A DNA stretch of 64,000 nt. Origin: Pseudomicrostroma phylloplanum (taxonomy: Eukaryota; Basidiomycota; Exobasidiomycetes; Microstromatales). Location: positions 68,764 through 132,763 of the forward strand of contig BCHS01000015.1 in NCBI GenBank assembly GCA_039545275.1. Reading direction: 5' to 3'. Below the pieces are notes generated by a model that was given only the letters and a program-made list of their open reading frames with translations, was not told where the DNA came from and searched no databases. Both the position numbers and the translations under genes were made by a program. Below, in pieces: positions 31,334 to 41,274 of this stretch (position 1 is the first letter of the stretch; each line of letters begins with the position of its first letter).

Positions 31334-32366
31334 ATGCCATCACCAGCAAGATCACTGCCTGCTCTGGTCAACTATGCAGCCGCATCATCCTCTTCATCCT
31401 CGTCCAGGACAATTGCCAGGGCCACGACGGTAGCAGTGCAGCAGCAGAGAAGGTGAGGCGAGCAGCAGGCCAACGCATACATTCATAATACCACCGATGG
31501 GCAGGTCTCACTAATCATCTTACCCTCCGTCTTGCTACCTTTACTATCTCAGCTTCTCATCGTCTCGCTCTAGCGCAGCACCTCGCCGAGTGGACGGCTC
31601 CACCCCCAAGCCCACCCTCACACAACGTATGCTCGATGCCGGTCGCAAAGCCCTCTTCGGTGGTCGTCGTGAGCGCGAGGAGCTAGCCCGGGAGGGTGGT
31701 CTCACCCCCGAGTCGTACCGTCGTCTAGAAGAGGACCGTCGTCGTGCCTCTGCTCTAGCCTCGGTTGATGCCTCGGGTGACTCTTTGCTGGGAGAGGAGA
31801 GCGAGCGGACCGAGGTGGACTTGAAGATGCAGCGCCTTATGCAGCGCGTAAAGGACAAGCAGGAGAAGCGACTTGCCCGTAAGCGCTGGGGTGGCTCAGA
31901 AGCAAAGGAGCTCGAACACAAGTACTCTACTGCCGATTTCCGAATCAGCCCTCGCAAGTTGCAGGACTTGGCAGATCAGATTGGAGGCAAACCGATCGAC
32001 TATGCGATTTTGCAGATGCAGTTCTCGCAGAAGGATGCGAGCTCGCGCATTCTCTCTACGTTGGCTCTGGCGAGGGATCATGCGATTGCAAAGGGGATGG
32101 AGAGGAGCAGGATCGTTGTCAGTGAGGCTTGGGTGGGCAAGGGGACTGTGCTGCCCCGTATCGAGTGGAAGGGAAGGATGAGGACCGGAGTGAGACATCA
32201 CCGCTTCAGTCGACTGTCGGTGGTGCTCAGGCAGGGAAAGACCGAGGAGCAGGTGAAGAAGGAGAAGATTGAGAAGGCGCAGAGGATTGTTAGGAGTATT
32301 GGGCACGGAGGTGTGGCAAGGCTGCACAGGCCAGAAAGTGTGTCGAGGGGACCGTGGGCATACTGA
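31334..32366 (+). CDS. MRPL22: Mitochondrial ribosomal protein uL22m
   Basis: Large-subunit mitochondrial ribosomal protein of the L22 family. Exon 1 is 31334-31452, ending AAG before GTGAGG. For exon 2, two acceptors share the frame: CAG at 31550-31552 (exon from 31553) and TAG at 31571-31573 (exon from 31574). I prefer 31553, the first AG after a CTAAT branch-like site near 31511, giving 310 residues; the other gives 303. Exon 1 encodes a mitochondrial presequence rich in Ser, Ala and Arg. The L22 core starts near YSTADFRISPRKLQDLADQI (around base 31920) and continues through LQMQFSQKDASSRILSTLAL to WVGKGTVLPRIEWKGRMRTG and the basic HHRFSRLSVVL strand. A charged helical section lies before the core. 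Convergent with the 1099-residue gene. Confidence 0.87.
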
Positions 32367-32578
32367 GTCTGCGACTCATTGCAAGCAATGAATGCAATAT
32401 ATTGACACAGAGGCTATTCAGAAACAGCTATACATCGTTACATCGAGCAGACGTCATATGGACACTATATGAACAGAGATGGAGCGGCATGTACGAGGAA
32501 GCAAAGTACCTCCAGAATTTGGTAGGCTCCAAACGGGAACCCCAGAAGGGAGGTGGTCCTCTCTCTCCACCCATCTCT

Positions 32579-35500
32579 TCACGCTTCGATAGCCACAGCA
32601 CCATTCACAGTTGCGCCTTCACCTCCGTCCTTCTCACCCTTAGCTCGAGCAATGAGGTGCAAATCCCTCTTCAATCTCTCCAGCTCCTCGCTCGCAATGC
32701 CAATACGATGAGCCACGAGCTCTAGCGCGCGCTGCAGCTGCTCGTCCTTCGTGAGGTCGAGAGTCGTAGAGGGATGCTGAGCTGTTGGAGTTGAAGTTGA
32801 CTCGCACATCGAGTGGGAGACGGTCTGCGCATGTGCCAGAGCAGTGTCGAGAGGAGGGACGGTAGGAGGGGCTTGAGGTGATGGGCCGGAGGTGGAGCGG
32901 GTAACGCTGATGACCGACTGCGTCGCCGTGGTCGTAGTGGTAGTCGTAGTCAAGGTGTTGTGAGCAGCCACGCCCACTTCCTTCGATGCATTAGTCCCAG
33001 CAAGCTGACCTGCCTTCTGCCTCTGGTCGAAGCTAGCGACCCCAAACGTATTTCGGGACTGTCTCTTCCTCCCCCTCTCACCAGGTGGGTCTTGTGCCAG
33101 CCGCTCTTCAAGATCCCCCGCGAAGCCGCTCTTGACGCCCCACTCTTCGCAAGCCTTGGGCACGGCTGCGAGAGAGCCAAAGAGACGTCGCGCTTCGTGC
33201 TCGCTGAGGGTGCGGCGGGAGCGGGTGCCCCAGGAGAGCATTGAGGATGAGGCTGTAGAGACGTGCGCCTGCATTTGAGTGGGAGGGATAATGGGCTTGA
33301 TGGGAGCGTGGGTCATGCCCTCTTCGTTGCCGTTTTGAGCTAGCTGCATCTGCACATTCGTCTCGGTCATGTGACTTGCACTGCCTCTAGTTGCAAGAGT
33401 GGACGTCGGAGGAAAAATGGCACTCGGCAGCTCCAAGTCATCCCACTGTTCTGCCTCTGCCGCAGGTGGCAACCCACCAGAATGGGAAACGACTCTAAGC
33501 ATGTGCGGCGTCTCTCCATCGCCTCCATTAGCGGCGGCGAGGAAGACCTCCCTCGCGGGACCGTGCTGCATCCTCCTCAATCGACCAGCCTCGCTCGCTA
33601 CGCGCTCCCTCCAATCGCGGATCCCGGCAAAAGAGAGCGTGGAAGTTGAAGAGGCCTCCGCTTCGCCTCCTGCAGCAGTCTCGCCGGCCAGCTCGTGGCC
33701 AAGCGCGTCGGCGTAGCCAATCTCTCTGGCTTGTACTTGCGCTAGGAGGGACCAGAATTGCGTCTCGAGGGCCTGCTGGTCTGCAAGACGTTGTAGCGAT
33801 GGGAGAGCGGCGCTGGAAATGTACTTCTCTGATGACTTTGAAGTGGGCACCTTGCGGCCGGCGTTGAGGACAGGCAGCGTAGCATTCGCCAACTTCCCCT
33901 TCCTCCCTTCACCTCCATTCACCCCAGCAGCACGCTTGGTACTCAGTCGAGCGGCGTTGCTGCTCGGCAAACAGGACGAGTCGGTGGGTGGGCCGAGGCT
34001 GCCAAAGTCCAAGCTGGCCTCTTCCTGGGAAATGAACGTGAGCGTCTCGTCCGCAGGGGAGTGGCCAGGAGCAGCGGCAGGGACTGGAGCAGGGCAAGGA
34101 GCAGACACGGTTTGCTTGTCCGCCGCACAAGGTGTGTCCAGGTCGATCAGAGGGGCCGCTGTATCGACTCCCACGGGCGAGCGTTGGGGTGTGGTGCTAT
34201 TTCGCTGCTCCCGATGGGTGACGACAAAGGCTAGCTCGCTGGTCTGGGTGGCCGCCTCGCTGACTTTGCGTTGAGGAGGGGCACGCTGCTGCTGTGGCTT
34301 CCTTGGCGTGGTGGGCAGAGAAGGCAAGGGCGCTGAAGGAGGTCGCGAGCGCTGGCTGCCATTGGAAGAGCGAGAGATTCGATGCTTGCTGGGAGTGGGA
34401 GGTTGAGCTGGAGATGCGTTGCGAGGGCCTTCTGCGCTTCCTTCCTTGCAAGGGACATCAGTCTGCTCCTGCGTCTTCTCGACTGTTTTGGGCGACTTCT
34501 CGCCCATATCAACATCCTGTACCCTGACCCTTCTGACCTTCTTCTGCTGCTCTTGCTCCAGTCTACTTGCGCGTTGGGCAAGCTTGCTCTTCTTCCACGC
34601 TTCAACTTCCTTTGTCAGGTCGATGACTTTGTCCTTGAGTGCGATCGCGTCCGCGTCCGCGTCCTCGCGGGCCTGAGGCAGCTCCTCACAAGTGCCCCTG
34701 TGAGCCTTTGCCGGCAAGTCACCCGCATCGTCTCCCGGACGCTCAAACTCATCCGAGGCGCGAGCGACGACGATATTGTGGAGCGTAGGTGCATCGGTGG
34801 ACAGATGGACCGAGGAGGAGATGCCAGGATAGAGCATCTCTCTCTTCAGGGGCAGTTCTTGTGGGAGAAAGTCAGACTCCTCATAGTCCTGAGAGAGGAG
34901 CTTTGGTACGGCTTTGCGGGAGATGGAGTGCGGAGGCGTGTCCGAAGGGCGACCCTTGGCAGCAACAGCGGCAGTGGCAGTGGCAGCAGAAGGGAGCGAG
35001 GGAGTCGACTTGTTGCTCTTGCCGTTCAGGACTTCTCGTAGGCCGTTCTGCAACTTGGCGTCTCTGCTGATAATTTTCACGCTAATCTTGCCTTGAGCTC
35101 TAGCGTCTGAGTCGTTGACAGCAGGAAGGGCCTTGCCCTGTCCTGTTGCTGTAGATCTCTCCTTCATGAGCTTGGTAGCTGCCTCTTCCAGGAGTTGAGC
35201 CGTACTCATCGAAGCGCTTCTCTTGCGGCCTGTCGTCTCTCCATCCTGCTCAAAGGTAACACAGGGGATGGGTGTGCTGACCTCCTTGATCAAGCTCGGC
35301 GGGAGGCCAGGTGCAGTCTCGGCCCTCCTAAGGAGCAAGATGGGCTCGAGAGCAGTCACTGAGGCAGAAGTAGAGGTGGAAGAGACCAGCTGGGGCTTGG
35401 AGATCTCGATTGCGTCTGAGCTTCGTGACAACCATCTTGGTAGGCGCTTCTTGGCTGCAAGTGAGCGGAGCAAGCCTGTTTGCTCTGCTGGACGGGAGGT

Positions 35501-35878
35501 GTTGGCGGGTGGAAGCTGCTGCTGCTGGGCAGGGCCAGGTGCCAATGGCTTGCCGAATGTTTTGACTTTGGAAGTGGCGATGAAAGACCTAGGTCGAGTC
35601 GCAGCCTTCGTCTTGGGAGTTGAGCGCAGCGTAGCAGGAGCCGAAGCAGCAGCCTTGATCTGCTCGCCGTGCAGAAGATTCGGTTTGGGTTGACCTTGAG
35701 GGGCTTCCTCAGCGCTTGAGGTCTCTTCGCCACCTGTACAGACTAGCTGTGATACAAGAGGCGGCTGTGTCTCCATTATTGGAGGCGTAGGAGCTGCGCT
35801 GGTGGAGTTGGACGCCGAGTCCGTTTGGGAGCGGAAGATCTTCCATCCAGCCGGTGAGGGAAGGGTGATGGCACCCAT
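32579..35878 (-). CDS. Large disordered protein with coiled coils, unrecognised
   Basis: Single-exon frame, 1099 residues from the first ATG (35878, MGAITLPSPAGWKIFRSQTD); the open frame begins at 35911 but only with TTG. Most of the protein is Ser/Thr/Pro/Ala-rich. Two charged helical segments are likely coiled coils: one in the middle (VIDLTKEVEAWKKSKLAQRA) and one near the C-terminus (RIGIASEELERLKRDLHLIA). Before the C-terminal one is a more ordered section with LADQQALETQFWSLLAQVQA and RDWRERVASEAGRLRRMQHG (bases around 33600-33800), the part most likely to carry a conserved function. A basic patch KKRLPRWLSR could be a nuclear or microtubule-binding signal. I do not recognise a family. 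The length of the intact frame makes it a real gene. Confidence 0.75.
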   Translation of the reverse strand: MGAITLPSPAGWKIFRSQTDSASNSTSAAPTPPIMETQPPLVSQLVCTGGEETSSAEEAPQGQPKPNLLHGEQIKAAASAPATLRSTPKTKAATRPRSFIATSKVKTFGKPLAPGPAQQQQLPPANTSRPAEQTGLLRSLAAKKRLPRWLSRSSDAIEISKPQLVSSTSTSASVTALEPILLLRRAETAPGLPPSLIKEVSTPIPCVTFEQDGETTGRKRSASMSTAQLLEEAATKLMKERSTATGQGKALPAVNDSDARAQGKISVKIISRDAKLQNGLREVLNGKSNKSTPSLPSAATATAAVAAKGRPSDTPPHSISRKAVPKLLSQDYEESDFLPQELPLKREMLYPGISSSVHLSTDAPTLHNIVVARASDEFERPGDDAGDLPAKAHRGTCEELPQAREDADADAIALKDKVIDLTKEVEAWKKSKLAQRASRLEQEQQKKVRRVRVQDVDMGEKSPKTVEKTQEQTDVPCKEGSAEGPRNASPAQPPTPSKHRISRSSNGSQRSRPPSAPLPSLPTTPRKPQQQRAPPQRKVSEAATQTSELAFVVTHREQRNSTTPQRSPVGVDTAAPLIDLDTPCAADKQTVSAPCPAPVPAAAPGHSPADETLTFISQEEASLDFGSLGPPTDSSCLPSSNAARLSTKRAAGVNGGEGRKGKLANATLPVLNAGRKVPTSKSSEKYISSAALPSLQRLADQQALETQFWSLLAQVQAREIGYADALGHELAGETAAGGEAEASSTSTLSFAGIRDWRERVASEAGRLRRMQHGPAREVFLAAANGGDGETPHMLRVVSHSGGLPPAAEAEQWDDLELPSAIFPPTSTLATRGSASHMTETNVQMQLAQNGNEEGMTHAPIKPIIPPTQMQAHVSTASSSMLSWGTRSRRTLSEHEARRLFGSLAAVPKACEEWGVKSGFAGDLEERLAQDPPGERGRKRQSRNTFGVASFDQRQKAGQLAGTNASKEVGVAAHNTLTTTTTTTTATQSVISVTRSTSGPSPQAPPTVPPLDTALAHAQTVSHSMCESTSTPTAQHPSTTLDLTKDEQLQRALELVAHRIGIASEELERLKRDLHLIARAKGEKDGGEGATVNGAVAIEA

Positions 35879-36828
35879 GGCAGCGAAGGGTGCTGGACAG
35901 TAGTACGGCAATGATTGAGTATTGGGAGAGGCAGGAGGTCCGCAGTGCAGAGTGAATAGACGGAGCAGGGAGAGCGATGAGCAGGGCAGCGCTTATATCC
36001 GCGGCAATGAGCCAGGCTGGATGAGGTAGATGCTGTTGTCCTTAGTCCATGCTACATTGCGAGCCCCCCACGCCAAGCGCAACAGTCGAGGGGTGATAAG
36101 TTAGAAAGTAAACACCACATCAGCGCCTCTGCTGTGCCCCGCCCAATCTGTACCTGACTCTCGCCGCTCGTCTTTGCTACGACCCCTGCCACTTTATTGC
36201 CAGGGCAGCCCAAGCCCCCATTGGCGAGGGCAGGGGTCAAGGGTCAGCTCGGGGAGAGCCTACGACCGGATCAACCATTACCATCGCTTCATCCATTAGC
36301 TCGCCCGAGATAGGGTGGGAACGTCGGCGCCAACTGCCTTTGTTCTGCGGAGGTCGCGGTAGACCTTGAAGCGACTTCGATGCAGAACGTGCTTGCGGTC
36401 AAGGCATCTTCTCGCTGCGCTTCCCACGCGATTGCCCCTGGTATCGCACGAAGATCACGCAAGTCGGCGCAACCATCTTCAGGCACTACCAGCCAATCTT
36501 GCGTCTCGTTGTAGCTAGTATCGCTCCCACCGTTCTGTTGGAGGACTAGGTTCCCACTGCGAGCGTGAACGAAGCTAAACCCCGAAATAGCCGTGTTGGA
36601 TGACGTCATAGACATCAGGGTCTACGGGAAGGACTGGCGATTAACCCCGCGGGACACTCATGACGCCCTCGTGTGGAGAAAGGTCAGCATCAAGTGTCGT
36701 GTGGCTAAATAAGATGGGATGCATAAGTGGCAAGTCAAGATCTGGACGTTCGGCTTTCTCATCTTCTTCTTACAACTAAAAGCTGTTCTATCCCACATCG
36801 TAGCACCTCTTTCACAAAATCTAACGAT
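35879..36828. other. Intergenic with one doubtful short frame
   Basis: Divergent region between the 1099-residue gene and a zinc alcohol dehydrogenase. A 108-residue ATG frame at 36615-36289 (minus strand; MSMTSSNTAISGFSF) has fairly protein-like composition with few Arg, but no signal peptide and no family I know, so I do not call it a gene. A TAAATAAG element at 36706-36713, about 120 bases before the dehydrogenase ATG, could be its TATA-like box. Confidence 0.45.
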
Positions 36829-38175
36829 ATGGCTCTTTCCCAGGCAGCAAACCTCATCGAGAAGGTCCTCGGCGACAAGCCCACCTCGGTCACCGCTGAT
36901 GAGGATGCCATCCACCACGATGGACCCACCCACCTTGCCTGCACCTGGAACGGACTCAAGTCCGTAAAGATGCAGCAGGTGCCCCTCCCCAAGGTTGTCG
37001 ACCCCCAGGACGTGCTGGTCAACGTGACCGGCTCCACCGTCTGCGGAAGTGACTTGCACCTGTACAAGGGCGGTATCCTCCAACTCAAGAAGGGCGATGT
37101 CCTCGGCCACGAGGCTATGGGAGTCGTTGCTGACGTAGGACCCGAGGTGAAGAAGGTCAAGAAGGGCGACCGAGTCGTCATTGCCTTCAGCGTCGGATGC
37201 GGTACCTGCCAGTACTGCAAGGAGGGACTCACCACCATGTGCGAGAACACCAACGGCAGTAAGCTCCAGGAGGAGCTCTGGGGTGACAACCTCTCTGGTA
37301 TCCAGGGCTACTCTCACTTCCTAGGTGGTTACTCGGGATGCCAGTCCGAGACTGTGCGGGTACCCTACGGAGACCTCAACACACTCGTGATCCCCGACTC
37401 GGTGCCGGATGAGAAGGCACTGTACCTCAGTGACATCGTCTGCACTTCCTACCACAACGTTGTTGACACTGGCTTCGAGAAGGGTCAGACTGCCGCCATT
37501 TGGGGCGCAGGGCCCATCGGACTGCACGTCGCTCAGTGGCTGACCAAGGTGTTCGGCGCCTCCAAGGTCGTCATCCTCGACATGGTGCCGAGCCGTCTGG
37601 AGCTCGCTGCAAAGGAGTTTGGCGTGGAGACCATCGACATCAGCAAGCTGCCCTCTGGTCAGACCCCCTCGGGAGCTGTCCGCGAGATCTTCCCCTCGGG
37701 AGTGGATGTTGCTTTCGACACTGCCGGATTCACATACGCTCAGTCATTCGTGCACAAGGCCATGATGGCAGTTGGTCTCGAGACTGACTCGCCCGAGGTA
37801 CTCAACGAGGCCATCAAGGCCACGAGGAAGTTCGGCCGAGTAGGAATTGTAGCTGACTACGCAGCGCTTGCCAACGGCTTCAACATTGGAGCACTCATGG
37901 AGAAGGGTATCAAGCTCATGGGCAACGGTCAAGCCCCCGTGCAGAAGTACTGGCAAAAGATCCTCGACGAGTACATTATCCCCGGCAAGTTCCGTCCGGA
38001 GATCATCCTCACCCACAGATTCAAGATCGACGAGTGTGACAAGGTCTACGACGCCTTTGACCGTAAAGTTTTCGATGATGACAAGGGTGTTGGGTTGATG
38101 AAGTGTTTCCTCGAGACGAAGCACAGTGCACCAAGGGCTGAGGGAACACCTGCTCTGAGCGGTGTGCCTCAGTAG
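36829..38175 (+). CDS. Zinc alcohol dehydrogenase, formaldehyde-dehydrogenase-like
   Basis: Medium-chain dehydrogenase/reductase with zinc, intronless, 448 residues from the ATG at 36829. The frame is open further upstream, but the MALSQAANLIEKVLG start fits best. Catalytic zinc ligands sit in GSTVCGSDLHLYKG and in VLGHEAMGVV. The structural zinc loop is GCGTCQYCKEGLTTMC. The cofactor-binding Rossmann motif is AIWGAGPIGLHVAQW. The family-specific segments YLSDIVCTSYHNVVDTGFEK and NIGALMEKGIKLMGNGQAP place it in the fungal branch related to glutathione-independent formaldehyde dehydrogenase and threonine dehydrogenase-like enzymes; the exact substrate is not known. Codon choice is strongly biased towards C-ending and AAG/GAG codons, suggesting high expression. 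It lies alone between two gene-poor stretches. Confidence 0.88.
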   Translation: MALSQAANLIEKVLGDKPTSVTADEDAIHHDGPTHLACTWNGLKSVKMQQVPLPKVVDPQDVLVNVTGSTVCGSDLHLYKGGILQLKKGDVLGHEAMGVVADVGPEVKKVKKGDRVVIAFSVGCGTCQYCKEGLTTMCENTNGSKLQEELWGDNLSGIQGYSHFLGGYSGCQSETVRVPYGDLNTLVIPDSVPDEKALYLSDIVCTSYHNVVDTGFEKGQTAAIWGAGPIGLHVAQWLTKVFGASKVVILDMVPSRLELAAKEFGVETIDISKLPSGQTPSGAVREIFPSGVDVAFDTAGFTYAQSFVHKAMMAVGLETDSPEVLNEAIKATRKFGRVGIVADYAALANGFNIGALMEKGIKLMGNGQAPVQKYWQKILDEYIIPGKFRPEIILTHRFKIDECDKVYDAFDRKVFDDDKGVGLMKCFLETKHSAPRAEGTPALSGVPQ

Positions 38176-39614
38176 AGAGCTGGAAGGTGTAAAGAAGGAA
38201 ATGGGAGGTCTCGTAGACGCAGCAATCGTACATTAGCGTAATGCATCTTTTATCCACGTTCCACTGTCAGGTCTTGACGACTGCTCGATTAAGGATTGCG
38301 ACCGGTCGATTGAGCACTCTGGAGTGACGGGAGCTGACGATGTCTGCTGCGTGCGCTCGAGATCCAACTCACGTTCACACACTGTGAGTCAACGGTGACA
38401 CCCCTTCCAGAGCTGGTGTCAGCTCGTAGAGAGCAAGGTACGGAGGAGTATGCCGAAGCTGTGTGGAGTACTTCCGAGAGACCAGTCATCTACAATTGTG
38501 TATGCCGAGCGGCGTGACCCCAGAATAGGATGCATCGACGCATGAGGGCGAAGACGCTGCCACACCCAGATCCCGCAAGGTACATAACCAATGATGACTC
38601 CCAGCTTCATACGGCATGATCCAGGTTCGATCGGCAAACTCCCAGCAAGCGAGGATGGCAAGCGATGGAGTGGAGGCATGCTGGGGAACGTCTCTAGAAT
38701 GGCGACATGTGGGTGGGCGTCAGGGAGCAAGGCCTGACGACTTGCCACCCCAGAATTGCTTCGACTGCCAGTCGCTCTCGCCCGAAAGTGTCAAAAATTA
38801 GGTTTAGGAATTTCGGGCTCGATGGAGACCGCCCGAACGTCGGCTGTCAGGTCCGGTCTACTCTTCCGCGAGGCGACAATCGTCTCACTCTGGAAGAAAT
38901 GATAAGGCCCGCGGAGCAAAGGAAGTCTTTGCAAGCTGGTCTATTCGTGTAGGGGCGTCCGCATTTAGATGCACGAGCGGACGCGTCCCCTTTGACGGCC
39001 TTTCCTTGCTGCTCTTTTTGCTATGTGCAGATCTGCCCGGCGTCAGAGACAGACCTGGACCGTCTTCCATGAGCCTGTCCAAAAGGTCCCAACGACGTGT
39101 TGCCCACCGCAAGCTCCATCTGAAGTCTCGAAGAGCCTGCGTTGTTCTAGCGATGGAATGTCAGCAGTAGCGAAGCGATTCGGGGGAATTGAGGCGTCAA
39201 AATAAGCCGTGCAGACCTCGGCCGGGAAGGTCAATCGATCGACTGCAGAAGGGCGTCACGGAATTCCCACGGTGCCAGCCCTGTCAGCCCGTCCCACAAT
39301 GCTCATTTTCCCGACCCAAATGCCGGCCTGCAGTAAGAATTGGCCCAGCGCGTTCTTAGCAGTGCCTCTGACCTTCCCCGCATTTGCCATCAGAATAGGT
39401 CCGAAGGAAAGCTTCCACAGAAAGAGGCCGGCATTACCAGGAGGGTTCGCTGCCTCGTCGGGCAGACGATCAGTGCTGTATGCCTGGAGCGACGCCACTT
39501 CAGGCGCCGAGGCGCTAGACGCCTCAGAAATGCGAAAGAACGTCCTCGGTTGAACAAAGACGAGACACCTTCTGGCCCTCACGCCAGAAGCTGGCCTCAG
39601 CTAGTCGCCATTGT

Positions 39615-39639
39615 CAGCTGTCCGAGCAACGGACAGCTG
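39615..39639. repeat. Perfect 10-bp inverted repeat (hairpin)
   Basis: CAGCTGTCCG (39615-39624), loop AGCAA (39625-39629), CGGACAGCTG (39630-39639). The nine bases AGCAACGGA at 39625-39633 recur directly at 39642-39650. It lies about 500 bases upstream of a secreted-protein ATG. Role unknown. Confidence 0.75.
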
Positions 39640-39981
39640 TCAGCAACGGAGGGCGAAAGCATGTGTGTTGCTTGCGAGTGAGATTTGCCGAGAACGTCGC
39701 TGCTTGAACTTTCTCGGTCTTTACGCAGGCTAGCACTAAGCAGTCGAGCGGGCGTACCAACCAATGCGTTGGTCCGTACCTTCCAACAAGCTCACAAGAA
39801 CAGGCGGTCGTTATGCGAGGGTGGCGGCGACATACTGTTGGTCCTCTTCCCGTTGTGCCTCCACCACAACTTGCTACCGGCTGTGCCGTCGCGTCCATGC
39901 TGACAAGAATCTAGCAGGTCTGGATGTCGGTGCTGCCGGGAAATGGTCCGGGCTCACCACGACGTGATGCTTTAGAAGTGG

Positions 39982-39989
39982 TATAAGAG
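39982..39989 (+). promoter_or_regulatory. TATA box of the secreted glycoprotein gene
   Basis: TATAAGAG, 161 bases before the ATG at 40143, followed by a CT-rich stretch typical of strongly expressed fungal promoters (around 40020-40130). Confidence 0.55.
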
Positions 39990-40142
39990 GAGAGTCCATT
40001 TGAGCTGCTCTGAATCCAACACCATCTCTCCAACAGCTCCCACTTCCTCCAGTCCTTCGCCTTCGTCCTTCATCTAGCCTTCTTCTTCAGCTCGCCGCTC
40101 TTTCATACTTTCTCCCTCGTCTTTGCTCAATCTTCAACAACA

Positions 40143-40871
40143 ATGCGCTTCGCCATCGCTACCTCTCTCGCCATCCTGGCCACCGCCCTCCTGTCTGCCG
40201 CACCCACGCAGGCCGCTCAGACATGGTCCGTTGCCCTGTACAGGACGAACAAGTTCCTGTCCTTCACCGGTAACATCACCGTCCCTCCCAAGCTCCCTTC
40301 GGGCGGTACACCTTACCTCTGGCCAGGACTGCAGCCCAGCAATTCTGCCACTGTCCTCCAACCCGTGCTGGACGGCCGCAACAAGCACTGGTACTTTGGC
40401 AACGCCCTCGTCGGCAACCCCAGTGGACCTTACGGAGGCGGTGTCAACGCTGTGCCCAACGACAACCTTGCCTTCAACATGACCAACATCAACGGCACTG
40501 GCAACTGGTACATCAGCTCTGCCAACGGCAACCAATTCGCTAGCTACACTTACAACATCGCGGTCCAGATGCAGGCTGGTGAGTTGCTCGCACGAGAAAG
40601 CAACGAGGTATTTCGCAAGCTCAGATAGTGATCTGACCTCTTCTGCCCCGCAGCCATCTTCGCCGTCGAGCTCTACCCCGGCACTACCTGGGACTTTGGA
40701 AACCTGGTCTTCCGCAACGTCGTCATCACTGCCGACGGCACCGACAGCCGATGGTGCACCAGCAACATCCAGGCCGTCAATGTCAAGAAGACCATCTCAG
40801 GCGTTCGCTCTTCCGTCGCAAACAACGTCGTCACCTGCAAGTTCGACACGCTCACCCTTTCTCCACCCTGA
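40143..40871 (+). CDS. Secreted glycoprotein, uncharacterised
   Basis: Exons 40143-40578 and 40654-40871 (GTGAGT...CAG, phase 1) encode 217 residues. The signal peptide is MRFAIATSLAILATALLSAA with cleavage likely after PTQA. The mature protein is rich in Trp, Tyr, Asn and Gly: LPSGGTPYLWPGLQPSNSAT, GRNKHWYFGNALVGNPSGPY, and the FAVELYPGTTWDFGNLVFRN block completed by exon 2. Sequons for N-glycosylation are visible (NIT, NMT, NGT). There are only two Cys, in exon 2 (WCTSN and VTCKF), which may pair. The composition suggests a beta-sandwich secreted fold of the kind seen in many basidiomycete hypothetical proteins; I do not know a name for it. TATA box and CT-rich leader suggest strong, regulated expression. 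Confidence 0.85.
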
Positions 40872-41274
40872 ACGGAGCAAGAGAAGGAGCTGTCTATCGA
40901 TTGATAGAAGCTATCAGAGCGGCGTGTTGGGAGGCGAGGCGAGAGACGAGAGAAGTTGGACCCACCGAAGATGTTGAGAGGTTACCGTATCGATGTCACC
41001 CTTGTTTTGTAGAGAGGCGTTCATATTCACGATGCAATTGCAAAGCAGTCAGAGCAGACTCCATGGGTCGCCACGACTGCCTGTGGCGCTCAGCGCCCTC
41101 TGAAGCCTGCTGGAGATCGCCAAGGGTGCCAGTCATCTTTCGCATGCCAGTGTGACTTTATATAATTGTATAAGTATAAGCACCTGTCTAGATCGTACAT
41201 GTACATAGAGTTTAAGCGCGCGGTGGCGAGAAGGTAGAAGGCGATGCCGACTGACCTGACTCAAGAACATGCGG
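40872..41274. other. Intergenic, convergent 3' ends
   Basis: Between the secreted glycoprotein stop and the stop of the 1106-residue gene. No gene or notable repeat is seen. Confidence 0.5.

Larger units (their letters stand above)
38176..40142. other. Gene-poor stretch, about 2 kb
   Basis: Between the dehydrogenase and the secreted glycoprotein. It holds a perfect 10-base hairpin at 39615-39639, a 6-base hairpin (GAGGCG/CGCCTC) at 39509-39525, and the TATA box of the next gene. Short frames here (for example 39209-39553) have no family motif. It may contain decayed mobile DNA, but I cannot show any. Confidence 0.5.

Noticed and set aside
36658..37317. 219-residue minus-strand frame opposite the formaldehyde-dehydrogenase-like gene
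   Set aside because: It is the antisense shadow of a gene with strong codon bias; no family motif, Val/Leu/Gly-rich, and it overlaps all key dehydrogenase motifs.
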